From: Sporosarcina luteola
GTDB lineage: Bacteria > Bacillota > Bacilli > Bacillales_A > Planococcaceae
DNA: 64,000 nucleotides
Assembly (NCBI RefSeq): GCF_007991495.1
Contig: NZ_BJYL01000020.1
Location: 1 to 64,000, forward strand
Direction: 5' to 3'
How positions within the stretch are numbered: position 1 is the stretch's first letter; each line of letters starts with the position of its first letter. Of the stretch, positions 1-7,917 are shown piece by piece. Both the position numbers and the translations under genes were made by a program. The notes below the pieces were generated by a model. It had not been told where the DNA came from. It worked only from the letters and a program-made list of their open reading frames with translations, and did no database searches.

Positions 1-326
1 AAGTATATAGGATTTATGACAAGGAAGTCCTTGTTTCATTCATTATACAATGCAAAGGTGCTGTTATAACATTTTATCTAGAATATATTTGAAACTTGTC
101 CCGTTTTCTCCGTCCATGCACTGCTAAGTTGCACGGCGGTGGGATGTCTTTTTCAATTTATCTATTTGTAACAAATGTTTTCAACTATCCATTCTGGAAA
201 GTCCATCCGCTCCCGGTTGAACTTAACAAATTTTAAATCAAGCTTTCAACCCAAACGTAGAGAAGTTTCTATTATAATAGGGACGCCGGAAATCATATCC
301 GAGAATACTAGTAAGGGTGAAGCATC
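1..326. other. Gene-free left edge
   Basis: No gene is visible before the glucosaminidase. A perfect inverted repeat, ACAAGGA-AG-TCCTTGT at 19-34, could be the terminator stem of a gene to the left, but it has no real T-run. A TATAAT hexamer at 273-278 is a plausible -10 box for the next gene, although no good -35 box stands 16-18 bases before it. Nothing else was recognised here. Confidence 0.4.
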
Positions 327-1580
327 GTGTTCCTAACAAAAAGAATCGTAATCCTTCTCGTTGGCATTCTCTTTGTGCTGTCGATAAATGGGGCGATGGT
401 GAGTGCTAGTTCGAATAATTACTTGCCTTATGAAAATACAGAAGCAGGTAGAAACAGCAATGCCTACTTGCCGACATCCAATCCATCTCGGGGTGACAGG
501 GAGAACTTTATCAATGAAATTTCGGGTTACGCAAAAGAAGCTAGTGCCAAATGGGGCATTCCGGCGAGTGCAATCATCGGGATGGCGGCGGTTGAGAGTG
601 GGTATGGGACGACGAGAATTGCAGTCAATGCTAATAATATATTTGGAATAAAAATATGGGGAACGAATCCTAGTCAAGGGTGGCAGCTGAAAGGACAGCC
701 TGACGAAGATAACGGGACAGTCACGGTATTATCCGATTTCGGCGTAGATAGGGTTATCTATGACGAGGCCCAAAGAGTAGATAACTGGTATCGCATGTTT
801 TCGAGCCGTCAGGAAGCGGTCGATTACTTGGCAGGAACATTTCTTCAAAATCAAAGATATGGATTTGCGAAAACAAACTACGCCAGTAATTTGAAAAAAG
901 GTTGGAGTTCCGAACGCGCATCCAAACAATATATATATGAGATTGCGAATGCCGGCTATAATCATTTGGGCGGCGAAAGCTATCGAAACGTTGTTGGTCA
1001 AGTGATGGCAGAATGGAATTTATACGAGCACGATGAGAACACATTCAAGGACATACATGGACATTGGGCTCAAAAAGAAATAGAGTTTTTGATGGAGAAA
1101 GGTTGGATAGACGGATACCCCGATGGAACGTTCAAACCAAACGCTAGTCTGACGAGAGCACATGCAGCCAAAATACTAAGTAATTTCCTAGGTTTAACCC
1201 ATACAATTGAGCCAATCCATTTTAAAGATGTACCTAGTAGTTTTTGGGGACACGATTCAGTGATCTTAGTGGCACAGCACAAACTAATGAACGGCACAGG
1301 AAGTGATCAGTTCTCGCCGAATAAAAATATGACAAGAGCACAAATGGCACAAGTATTTTACAATGCCGGTTTCTATAGTCAGTCCGCGGAAAATCATATG
1401 AGTTCATTCACAGATGTTCACAATGGCCACTGGGCTCATATAGCCATTGAAACAATAAGGCAAGAAGGGATTATGGCAGGCTATGGCGATGGACGATTTG
1501 GAGTCAATGATTCAATATCCAGAGCACAATTGGCAGCGGTGATGTACCGGTTAGACCAAAAAGGTTGGAATCAAAACTAG
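327..1580 (+). CDS. Cell-wall N-acetylglucosaminidase with three SLH domains
   Basis: Secreted peptidoglycan hydrolase expected to cut N-acetylglucosaminyl bonds in the wall. Residues 1-28 form a signal peptide. A glucosaminidase (LytG/FlgJ-type) domain follows, with the probable catalytic Glu90 in the motif AAVESGYG and the typical NNIFGIK segment. The C-terminal third carries three S-layer-homology repeats, each starting near a FxDxxxxHWA-like motif (about residues 241, 303 and 365) and holding the TRAxxA signature; these bind secondary cell-wall polymer and keep the enzyme at the surface. The start is GTG at 327, preceded by AAGGGTGA. The gene is monocistronic and ends at a strong terminator. 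The domain assignment is firm; the exact cleavage specificity is inferred from the family. Confidence 0.9.
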   Translation: MFLTKRIVILLVGILFVLSINGAMVSASSNNYLPYENTEAGRNSNAYLPTSNPSRGDRENFINEISGYAKEASAKWGIPASAIIGMAAVESGYGTTRIAVNANNIFGIKIWGTNPSQGWQLKGQPDEDNGTVTVLSDFGVDRVIYDEAQRVDNWYRMFSSRQEAVDYLAGTFLQNQRYGFAKTNYASNLKKGWSSERASKQYIYEIANAGYNHLGGESYRNVVGQVMAEWNLYEHDENTFKDIHGHWAQKEIEFLMEKGWIDGYPDGTFKPNASLTRAHAAKILSNFLGLTHTIEPIHFKDVPSSFWGHDSVILVAQHKLMNGTGSDQFSPNKNMTRAQMAQVFYNAGFYSQSAENHMSSFTDVHNGHWAHIAIETIRQEGIMAGYGDGRFGVNDSISRAQLAAVMYRLDQKGWNQN

Positions 1581-1598
1581 AAACCGAGACATGAAAAA

Positions 1599-1636
1599 GT
1601 CCAGAAAGTAGAAAACCTGACTTTCTGGACTTTTTT
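1599..1636 (+). terminator. Intrinsic terminator of the glucosaminidase gene
   Basis: A perfect 11-bp stem (GTCCAGAAAGT at 1599-1609 with ACTTTCTGGAC at 1620-1630) is followed by six T. Confidence 0.9.
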
Positions 1637-1761
1637 GTATTTAAGATGCCCGTAGACAATCTGGTTTACTCTATTGTCTGAGCAAGTTTTTGCAGATGTG
1701 CGTGCGTAGGTAATATAGATACCTGTGCCGGATTAACATGAATGCTTTTCAGCACCTTTTA

Positions 1762-2311
1762 TTACTCCAACTGCGGATAAACCACCGTCCCATCCTCTTC
1801 AATAATCGGCATCGCTCCCCATTTCCCCAATTCATGCGTGACTAGTTCTCCGCCATCCTTAACCGGTACGATATGACTGACATCCCAATTCCGCACTGCA
1901 AGCCAATTGCTTATCAACAGCCGATGGCAGCCGAGCAGGGTGCCGCTCTGAGCAACAATAGGCCGTTCGCCTCTCATTCGCCAGTGCAGTCAATTGCCTG
2001 ATGCCTTCTTCAAAGCAATGCGACAGCGTATAATCCGCATAATGATGAAAGGAGTTATTCTGCCATCCATCATTCAGCGCAGGCGAGACAAGATCGGAAT
2101 CCGGACGTCTTCCTCCGAGTTCAGGTATATGGCAATACGCAATGCCTGCTTTGGGCAACCATTCTTCCATTGCCTCTTTCCCGAACCACGGAAACTTTTT
2201 ACTGCCCGGAAACGAGCGCACGTCGACAAGCAACTCGATGCGAGCAAGTCCTAGCAAATCTATGAACTCATCCTTCGTATGTGAAAAATGTCCAATCGTA
2301 AAAATCTCCAT
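1762..2311 (-). pseudogene. DUF488 family protein, frameshifted
   Basis: The reading starts at ATG 2309-2311 behind GGGAGGA and shows the DUF488 hallmarks: MEIFTIGH, LLVDVRSFPGS, ELGGRR, and FHHYADYTLS. Near position 1930 the frame breaks: the first frame continues into meaningless residues, while the -1 frame gives the expected GCHRLLISNWL and HIVP segments down to a stop at 1762. Removing one base at about 1930 restores the family motif PARCHRLL, so a single inserted base explains everything. DUF488 proteins are small and biochemically uncharacterised, and the CHR motif is their most conserved site. This is either a real pseudogene or a one-base sequence error. Confidence 0.85.
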
Positions 2312-2380
2312 ACCACAATCCTCCCTGCGTTTACTCCTTTCATTCCTCTGTGTGCTATAAGTAAAACATGTAGTCATGTA

Positions 2381-2956
2381 TTATGGACTATCAATGGTAT
2401 GTAAAGCCCGTACAATCTTATGTAATTTCCTACTCATTTCTTCAGGAGTTTCATTAAACCCATTTTCATACCAAACGATGACCAAACCGATGATGGCGTT
2501 TGCTTGGTAGCCAACGATATATTCCTTCGATACGTCAGAAATCTGGTTCGGTTTATAGTCGCGGCCCACGTTTAATCGAATTTGGTCGAAAAGCATATAG
2601 TAATAGGATTTATTCGTGTTTTTTGAGAACACAATTTCATAAAAGCTTTGATGCCTTTTGATATGATGAAAAATTTGAATCGATTTTGGATTGATCTTTG
2701 CGATCTCAAAGGGAATCGTATATTTATAAGGCTCATCATAGGACGTTTGCAAATCAAGGATCACTTCTTGGAAAAAGTCATGAAAAACGTCTTCAACAGT
2801 GGTGTAATGTAAGTAAAACGTTCCCCTGTTTATATTTGCTTCTCTGCAAATTTCCGTAATCTTGATTTTTTCCAGAGGAATCGTTTTCAGTAGTGTCAAC
2901 AATGCCTGTTGTAAACTGCTTTTCGTTTTCAATACACGCATATCTTGTTTATTCAA
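2381..2956 (-). CDS. TetR/AcrR family transcriptional regulator
   Basis: A 191-residue repressor-type protein. The N-terminal helix-turn-helix is clear (LKTIPLEKIKITEICREA, then NINRGTFYLHY). The rest is an all-helical ligand domain of the TetR_C_8 type, ending in a typical WYENGFNETPEEM segment. The start is TTG at 2956, six bases after GAGGAGAA. It is divergent from the dehydrogenase at 3100, and the shared intergenic region holds repeated TGAACA palindrome elements, so it most likely represses itself and that enzyme. The inducer is unknown. Confidence 0.9.
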   Translation of the reverse strand: MNKQDMRVLKTKSSLQQALLTLLKTIPLEKIKITEICREANINRGTFYLHYTTVEDVFHDFFQEVILDLQTSYDEPYKYTIPFEIAKINPKSIQIFHHIKRHQSFYEIVFSKNTNKSYYYMLFDQIRLNVGRDYKPNQISDVSKEYIVGYQANAIIGLVIVWYENGFNETPEEMSRKLHKIVRALHTIDSP

Positions 2957-2971
2957 TCGAATTCTCCTCGG

Positions 2972-3082
2972 CTAATGAACAGTTTTTGTGAAACTGATGC
3001 TTATTGAACAGATTATAGTTTTTTGATTATTGTATACGCTTGTTCTTATGATTATACTTATTAATGAACAGATGTTCAATAA
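2972..3082. promoter_or_regulatory. Putative TetR operators between regulator and dehydrogenase
   Basis: The best site is TGAACA-GA-TGTTCA at 3065-3078, embedded in a longer near-palindrome (TTAATGAACA against TGTTCAATAA, 3061-3082) directly before the dehydrogenase ribosome site. Two more half-sites, TAATGAACAG at 2973-2982 and TTATTGAACAGA at 3001-3012, lie nearer the regulator. The arrangement fits control of both divergent genes. Binding itself is inferred. Confidence 0.65.
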
Positions 3083-3099
3083 CTAAGGAGGTTATGAAG

Positions 3100-3858
3100 A
3101 TGAAGTTACAAGACAAAGTGGCAATCATTACGGGTGCGGCGTCAGGCATGGGAAAAGCGATTGCTGAAGGTTATGCCCAAGAAGGTGCAAAAGTTGTCGT
3201 TTCAGATTTGAATTTTGAAGGTGCTCAGAACGTCGCTCAAGCAATCGTTGAATCGGGTGGCGAAGCGGTAGCGATTCAAACGAATGTAGCATCAGAAGAA
3301 GATCTCCAGCAATTATTCGAAGAAACAAAAGAAAAATATGGAAAAATAGATATTGTTGTTAACAATGCAGGCATCATGGATGGGATGGAGCCGGTTGGTG
3401 AAATCACAAATGACCGATGGGATCGGATTTTCGCCATCAATACGACGTCTGTCATGAAGTCGATGCGTTTGGCAGTTGCGGAATTCGAGAAGCAAGGGCA
3501 TGGGGTCATTGTGAATAACATTTCTGCAGGCGGATTATACGGGGCACGTGCCGGAGCTGCATACACAGCTTCCAAGCACGCAGTTGTAGGACTAACAAAG
3601 AATACAGCATTCATGTATGCGGATCAAAATATCCGCTGTAACGGCATTGCACCGGGTGGTGTTGAAACGAATATTGGTTCTTCGATGACGAACGTCAGCC
3701 AATTCGGTTTTTCTCGCCAACAGCTGGGCATGGGCATTAACCCTCGTGTAGGCCAACCAGAAGAAATTGCGAAATTAGCTATTTTCCTCGGTTCAGATGA
3801 TGCAAGCTTCATTAATGGACAAGTCATTGCGGCAGATTCAGGCTGGACCGCATATTAA
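3100..3858 (+). CDS. Short-chain dehydrogenase/reductase (SDR), NAD(P)-dependent
   Basis: A classical SDR of 252 residues: cofactor motif TGAASGMG at residues 11-18, NNAG in the middle, and a catalytic Ser...Tyr-x-x-x-Lys set (NISAGG ... YTASK). Like FabG and related alcohol dehydrogenases it should reduce or oxidise a small carbonyl or hydroxy substrate in the cytoplasm; the substrate cannot be told from sequence. The start is ATG 3100, eight bases after AAGGAGG (3085-3091). Reading from the upstream ATG at 3064 would run through the operator and the ribosome site. It is probably the main target of the divergent TetR regulator. A terminator follows. Confidence 0.92.
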   Translation: MKLQDKVAIITGAASGMGKAIAEGYAQEGAKVVVSDLNFEGAQNVAQAIVESGGEAVAIQTNVASEEDLQQLFEETKEKYGKIDIVVNNAGIMDGMEPVGEITNDRWDRIFAINTTSVMKSMRLAVAEFEKQGHGVIVNNISAGGLYGARAGAAYTASKHAVVGLTKNTAFMYADQNIRCNGIAPGGVETNIGSSMTNVSQFGFSRQQLGMGINPRVGQPEEIAKLAIFLGSDDASFINGQVIAADSGWTAY

Positions 3859-3866
3859 TATGAGTC

Positions 3867-3906
3867 AAAAACCTCCTAGCAGATTGTTTTCTGCATGGAG
3901 GTTTTC
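3867..3906. terminator. Bidirectional terminator between convergent genes
   Basis: AAAACCTCC (3868-3876) pairs with GGAGGTTTT (3897-3905), with an inner GCAGA/TCTGC pairing. A-rich and T-rich flanks serve both the dehydrogenase and the convergent epimerase gene. Confidence 0.8.
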
Positions 3907-3918
3907 TACGTACTGGGT

Positions 3919-4818
3919 TCATCTCAACAAATCTTGCAAAGCGATTTCTAACACCGGAAATTCAAACTCAAATCCATTTTCCAATAACACTTCCGGCAAT
4001 ACTTTTTGACCTTCCAGGACAAGTTTGCTCTTCTGGCCCAAAGCCAATTTCATAGCAAACGCAGGGGCGGGAATCCAATGTGGACGTTTTAGGACGTTGC
4101 CAATCACTTTGCCGAATTCCTTCATTCTTAAAGGGGAGGGGGCAGTGACGTTAACGGGTCCTTGTAAACGTTCATTTTCAACCACGAACGAAATCGCTCG
4201 GACAACATCGTTCACATGAACCCAAGAAACCCATTGTTCACCCGATCCGACCGTTCCACCGGCGAAAAATTTATACGGCAATGCCATGAGAGGTAAGGCG
4301 CCGCCGTCATTGCCTAATACGACTCCGAATCTCATGAAGACTGTGCGTGCTCCGTAAATACTAGCTTGCTTCGCTTTGTTCTCCCAATCCTGCACAGTCT
4401 TTCCTAAAAAATCATCCGGCTCGCATTTTGAGTCTTCCGTATATATTTCATCAAGAGATACAGGGTAAATGCCGATTGCACTTGCGTTGATAAATACGGA
4501 AGGTTTTTGTGACAATTCCGAGATAATTCTCAGCAACTCATCTGTCGCAACCATTCTGCTGTTGTAAATTTGCTTTTGATGGTTCGGCGTCCATCGACCT
4601 TCATTTATCGAAACACCAGCCAAGTTAATGACCGCATCCGCACTTTTAATTTCCGATTCCGGAACCGCATCCTCTTTTAGCCATACTACATATGATAATT
4701 TTCCTGACGAGGGCCTCGCTTTCCTCGTTAGAACAACAACCTCATGGCCATTTTGCAATAACACGTCTATTAATTTATTCCCAATAAAACCGGTCCCACC
4801 GGCAACGATGATTTTCAA
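3919..4818 (-). CDS. TIGR01777-type NAD(P)-binding epimerase-like protein (YfcH family)
   Basis: An extended-SDR protein of 299 residues beginning MKIIVAGGTGFIGNKL, the GxxGxxG nucleotide site. Central motifs INLAGVSINEGRW and WVSWVHVNDVVRAI and the C-terminal DUF1731-like block (around VLKRPHWIPAPAFAMKLALG and KVLPEVLLENGFEF) identify the YfcH/TIGR01777 family. Members are cytoplasmic and their physiological substrate is not established. The start is TTG at 4818 behind GGAGGTGA. It stands alone, convergent with the dehydrogenase. Confidence 0.88.
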   Translation of the reverse strand: MKIIVAGGTGFIGNKLIDVLLQNGHEVVVLTRKARPSSGKLSYVVWLKEDAVPESEIKSADAVINLAGVSINEGRWTPNHQKQIYNSRMVATDELLRIISELSQKPSVFINASAIGIYPVSLDEIYTEDSKCEPDDFLGKTVQDWENKAKQASIYGARTVFMRFGVVLGNDGGALPLMALPYKFFAGGTVGSGEQWVSWVHVNDVVRAISFVVENERLQGPVNVTAPSPLRMKEFGKVIGNVLKRPHWIPAPAFAMKLALGQKSKLVLEGQKVLPEVLLENGFEFEFPVLEIALQDLLR

Positions 4819-4936
4819 CAGTTCACCTCCTAAAATAGTAACCTACCTTGTATTTTTATATTTAGTTTAGCATGAATGCATGGGGAAAGTGGGAATCCGC
4901 GCCGAACATGCAGTTTGGTTACTGGGTATTGTTTAT

Positions 4937-4965
4937 TTGAAACGTACGTTCGTTTGAGGTAGAAT
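4937..4965 (+). promoter_or_regulatory. Sigma-A promoter of the RhuM gene, with embedded palindrome
   Basis: TTGAAA (4937-4942) and TAGAAT (4960-4965) are 17 bases apart. The spacer contains the perfect palindrome AACGTACGTT (4940-4949), which could be an operator. Confidence 0.65.
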
Positions 4966-5006
4966 AATTCCAAATAGGTTCATTACAAAACAAAAAGGTC
5001 TTAGGG

Positions 5007-6011
5007 GTGAAGAGGGTGGAGAATGAGACGAATTTCTTAATGTATCAAACTGAAGATGATGAAACAAAAATTAATGTTCGTTTGGAAGATGAGACCGTTT
5101 GGATGACGCAAAAGGCAATGGCAGAGCTGTTTCAGACATCTACTCAGAACATTACGCTTCATGTGAAAAACATATTTGAGGAGGGAGAATTATCGGAGAC
5201 TCGAACTTGTAAGGAATACTTACAAGTTCGAGTTGAAGGTTCAAGAGAGGTCCAAAGAAAGGTTAAACACTATAATCTCGAAATGATTCTTGCAATTGGC
5301 TATCGTGTCCGTTCCCATCGCGGAACACAATTTCGGCAGTGGGCAACAGAAAGATTAAATGAATACCTAGTTAAGGGTTTTATCATGGACGATGAACGTT
5401 TAAAAGAAATCCGAAACCTTGGACAAGATTATTTTGATGAACTTCTTGCCCGAATTCGAGATATCCGTGCGTCCGAAAAACGGTTTTACAGTAAAATTAC
5501 TGATATCTATACTACTTCTATTGATTATTCGCCTAATGTACAGATGACGAAGGATTTTTTTGCAACGTTCCAAAATAAATTGCACTTCGCCATTCATGGG
5601 CATACAGCATCCGAACTGATTAAACTACGTGCTGATGCAACTAAAGACAATATGGGCTTGACTACTTGGAAAGGCGACAAGATTAGAAAAGACGACGTAA
5701 CGATTGCACAAAATTATCTAACTAAGGTTGAGTTAGATGATTTAAATCGTATTGTCACGATGTATTTAGATTATGCCGAATCTCAAGCGAAAAAACAAAA
5801 GCCGATGTACATGAAAGACTGGACTGAAAAGTTAGATGCATTTTTAGAATTCAATGAGCATGAAATCCTCACAAACCCCGGGAAAGTCAGCAAGAAGACA
5901 GCAGATCAGTTGGCAAAAGAGCAGTATGACATCTTCCATCAACAACGTTTAGCAAATCCCGACAAAGATGACTTTGATAGGTTTTTAGAACAGAAGCGAT
6001 TAAAATCTTAA
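5007..6011 (+). CDS. rhuM: RhuM family protein
   Basis: A 334-residue member of the virulence RhuM family (PF13310), named from Salmonella pathogenicity island 3. Diagnostic segments are TVWMTQKAMAELFQTSTQNITLH, HYNLEMILAIGYRVRS, RGTQFRQWATERLNEYLVKGF and the C-terminal KKTADQLAKEQYDIFHQQR. The N-terminal part resembles small phage and toxin-antitoxin-type DNA-binding modules. Its molecular role is unknown; homologues are scattered and often sit in mobile or defence contexts. Here it stands alone with its own promoter and terminator. GTG 5007 follows AAGG at a seven-base spacing; GTG 5016 is an alternative. Family assignment is confident. Confidence 0.88.
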   Translation: MKRVENETNFLMYQTEDDETKINVRLEDETVWMTQKAMAELFQTSTQNITLHVKNIFEEGELSETRTCKEYLQVRVEGSREVQRKVKHYNLEMILAIGYRVRSHRGTQFRQWATERLNEYLVKGFIMDDERLKEIRNLGQDYFDELLARIRDIRASEKRFYSKITDIYTTSIDYSPNVQMTKDFFATFQNKLHFAIHGHTASELIKLRADATKDNMGLTTWKGDKIRKDDVTIAQNYLTKVELDDLNRIVTMYLDYAESQAKKQKPMYMKDWTEKLDAFLEFNEHEILTNPGKVSKKTADQLAKEQYDIFHQQRLANPDKDDFDRFLEQKRLKS

Positions 6012-6035
6012 GCTTGACTAGTTCCTGAACCCTAC

Positions 6036-6084
6036 ACAAAAACAGCCATTAGAACAAAATTTCGTTCCAATGGCTGTTTGTCAT
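6036..6084. terminator. Bidirectional terminator, RhuM gene / oxygenase gene
   Basis: AACAGCCATT (6041-6050) pairs with AATGGCTGTT (6069-6078), continued inward by GAAC/GTTC. A-run and T-run flanks serve both convergent genes. Confidence 0.85.
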
Positions 6085-6094
6085 ATGATAATTT

Positions 6095-6733
6095 TTACCT
6101 GATTCGTTGTTTTCTCATCCATTGTGTAGCGACCCACTTTTCACCAGTGATTACTGGGGCTCCGCCATGCAAGGTTAAATCGTTTAGTGCTTGGTCATTA
6201 TAGAAGTACTCGAAATAGACAGCCATCCCTTTTTTGGGCGTTACTGACAAGTTCAGCTTTGGGAAGAAAGTCTCTCCGCCTTGTTCTACGTCATTCAAGT
6301 ACATAACGAGTGTACTGATTCTATTATTGTTTACCATTTTGCTTGATGATGAAAAGAAATCGTAATGCGCTTTGTATTGCTGACCAGGAGTATACTGAAG
6401 GATTTGAAGACCTTCCCCGTGTTCAATCGGTATATTCATAATAGTTGAGATTCTTTTTTCGACTCTTGCGACAATTTCGTTTTCACTTTCCTCAATAAAC
6501 ATACTGCTGCTTGTCCTAAGCTCGTTTTCTTCGCGTGTCATTCCAATCTTTGAACGTTTCATTTTATCCGTAGACAATCTGATCAGTTCCTCACACTCTT
6601 CATGACTTAACACATTTCCTAATACAACGATCAAAGGCTCTTCTAGTCGAGTGACGATGTCAATCTCTCTATCTGTAATTATTTTACTGCCAACGTGATC
6701 AAATATTGTTTGCTCTCTATTTTCCGTTATCAA
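6095..6733 (-). CDS. Prolyl 4-hydroxylase-like 2-oxoglutarate/Fe(II) dioxygenase
   Basis: A 212-residue member of the P4Hc/2OG-Fe(II) oxygenase superfamily. The iron ligands are visible as H123-x-D125 in KAHYDFF and H189 in TLHGG, and Lys199 in TGEKW is the probable 2-oxoglutarate anchor. YLNDVEQGGETFFP is the usual core strand segment. Such enzymes hydroxylate prolyl residues; a Gly/Pro-rich collagen-like protein is encoded at 54746-55450 and could be a substrate, but that link is speculation. TTG 6733 lies seven bases after AGGTGG; TTG 6739, two codons upstream, is too close to that site. Confidence 0.9.
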   Translation of the reverse strand: MITENREQTIFDHVGSKIITDREIDIVTRLEEPLIVVLGNVLSHEECEELIRLSTDKMKRSKIGMTREENELRTSSSMFIEESENEIVARVEKRISTIMNIPIEHGEGLQILQYTPGQQYKAHYDFFSSSSKMVNNNRISTLVMYLNDVEQGGETFFPKLNLSVTPKKGMAVYFEYFYNDQALNDLTLHGGAPVITGEKWVATQWMRKQRIR

Positions 6734-6918
6734 CTTCAAACCACCTCGAAACGATTCGATTTTTAAAACAAATGCGTGTTAGATAATGAGCATACGTGGT
6801 TTTAACGGAATTCTTACACCGTAGTTATACACTTCCTTTTGGAATTAAATTCAAGTTCAATATATTTTATCATACAGTTTTAATGTCGTAAAATGTAAAC
6901 ATAAGGTTTTTTTACAAA

Positions 6919-6953
6919 TAAAAATAGGCAGAGGAAAGGTTTGTCTCCTCCGC
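6919..6953 (-). terminator. Terminator of yqhV
   Basis: On the minus strand GCGGAGGA pairs with TCCTCTGC (6928-6953, one G-U pair) and is followed by a T-rich tract. Confidence 0.7.
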
Positions 6954-6969
6954 AGGAAGTGGCCGTTTC

Positions 6970-7236
6970 TTAGTTGGATTTTAAACTAATAAGGATGAGT
7001 GTGATTCCAGCAAAAAGACAAACCATTCGGGGGAGGGAAACTTTTTCAGCGAGGCCAATGAGGGCGAACGCTGTAGTGATGATCAATACACAAGGTCCGA
7101 CAAGAGCCAATAACGTGTTAATGTAAAAAGCCTTTTCCAAGTCATTGAACTTATACATCAACATGGCAGCCATGATATCCACGCTGCCGGAAAAAATCCG
7201 CAAAACGATAATCATTAGCAATGCTCTTTCAATCAA
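6970..7236 (-). CDS. yqhV: YqhV family (DUF2619) small membrane protein
   Basis: An 88-residue protein with three hydrophobic segments (about 5-25, 38-62 and 68-86). The pattern RIFSGSVDIMAAMLM, then KAFYINTLLALVGPCVLIIT and LPRMVCLFAGITLILIS matches B. subtilis YqhV, a conserved protein of unknown function. The start is TTG at 7236 behind AAGAGGC. The upstream region leads into repeat array 1. Confidence 0.75.
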   Translation of the reverse strand: MIERALLMIIVLRIFSGSVDIMAAMLMYKFNDLEKAFYINTLLALVGPCVLIITTAFALIGLAEKVSLPRMVCLFAGITLILISLKSN

Positions 7237-7410
7237 TCACGTTGCCTCTTTCCCTTCAATGTCCATCCCATCGTAATTTTTTCCGATAGGACTGTTTCTA
7301 CTATATGTAAGAGGGCTTATGTTCATTATGGAAAGTTCGTTTTCTGTCAGCATCTTTACAAAATCTCGTTTACATTTTTTAATCCGCAAATCTCTGATCC
7401 GAAAATCATT

Positions 7411-7620
7411 TCGAGAACGGCTCATTCTTTTGCGGAACGGCTCGTTTATTTCGAGAACGGCTCATTCTTTCACGGAACGGCTCGTTTATTTTGAGAACGG
7501 CTCATTCTTTTGCGGAACGGCTCGTTTATTTCGAGAAGGGCTCATTCTTTTGCGCAACGGCTCGTTTATTTCGAGAAGGGCTCATTCTTTCACACAATGG
7601 CTCGTTTATTTTGAGAAGGG
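7411..7620. repeat. Repeat array 1: five 40-bp tandem units made of paired 20-bp half-units
   Basis: Five full 40-bp units start at 7411, 7451, 7491, 7531 and 7571, and a sixth starts at 7611. Each unit is two related 20-bp halves sharing the core GAACGGCTC; the first half continues ATTCTTT and the second GTTTATT. Later units decay (GAAGGG, GCAACGG, ACAATGG). The 20-bp period is not a multiple of three, so no frame is kept, which speaks against coding. The array lies between divergently transcribed yqhV and the amine oxidase gene. It shares design features with the arrays at 21.7 kb and 59.2 kb. Confidence 0.92.
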
Positions 7621-7917
7621 TACATGTTAATTGGGTGCTCATTTTAAGCACACGGGCATTTCTTCGAAGTGTTAAGCTGTTGGTGCTTTGTTCGATTGAG
7701 GTAAACTAGGTATGATTTTAGCTGTGGCATTCCTGCGATATTGAAATGGAAGAAACTTCATTGCCTGTAGGCATGACAATAATCTTGATAAGTGATTTGC
7801 ATGTGAGAGCAATAAATCCAAAAATAATGAGATTGTCAGCATACATTTTCAATAAACAGATTCACATCATTAATCAGGGAACATTCAGTAAATTAATAGT
7901 TGAAATGAGGAATGGGT
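7621..7917. other. Intergenic stretch with a possible gene fragment
   Basis: About 300 bases before the amine oxidase gene. A short plus-strand reading from 7746 contains TIILISDLHVRAINPKIM, similar to the start of metallophosphoesterases (ISDLH metal motif), but it has no ribosome site and soon loses family resemblance. It may be the relic of such a gene. No clear promoter was found. Confidence 0.3.
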
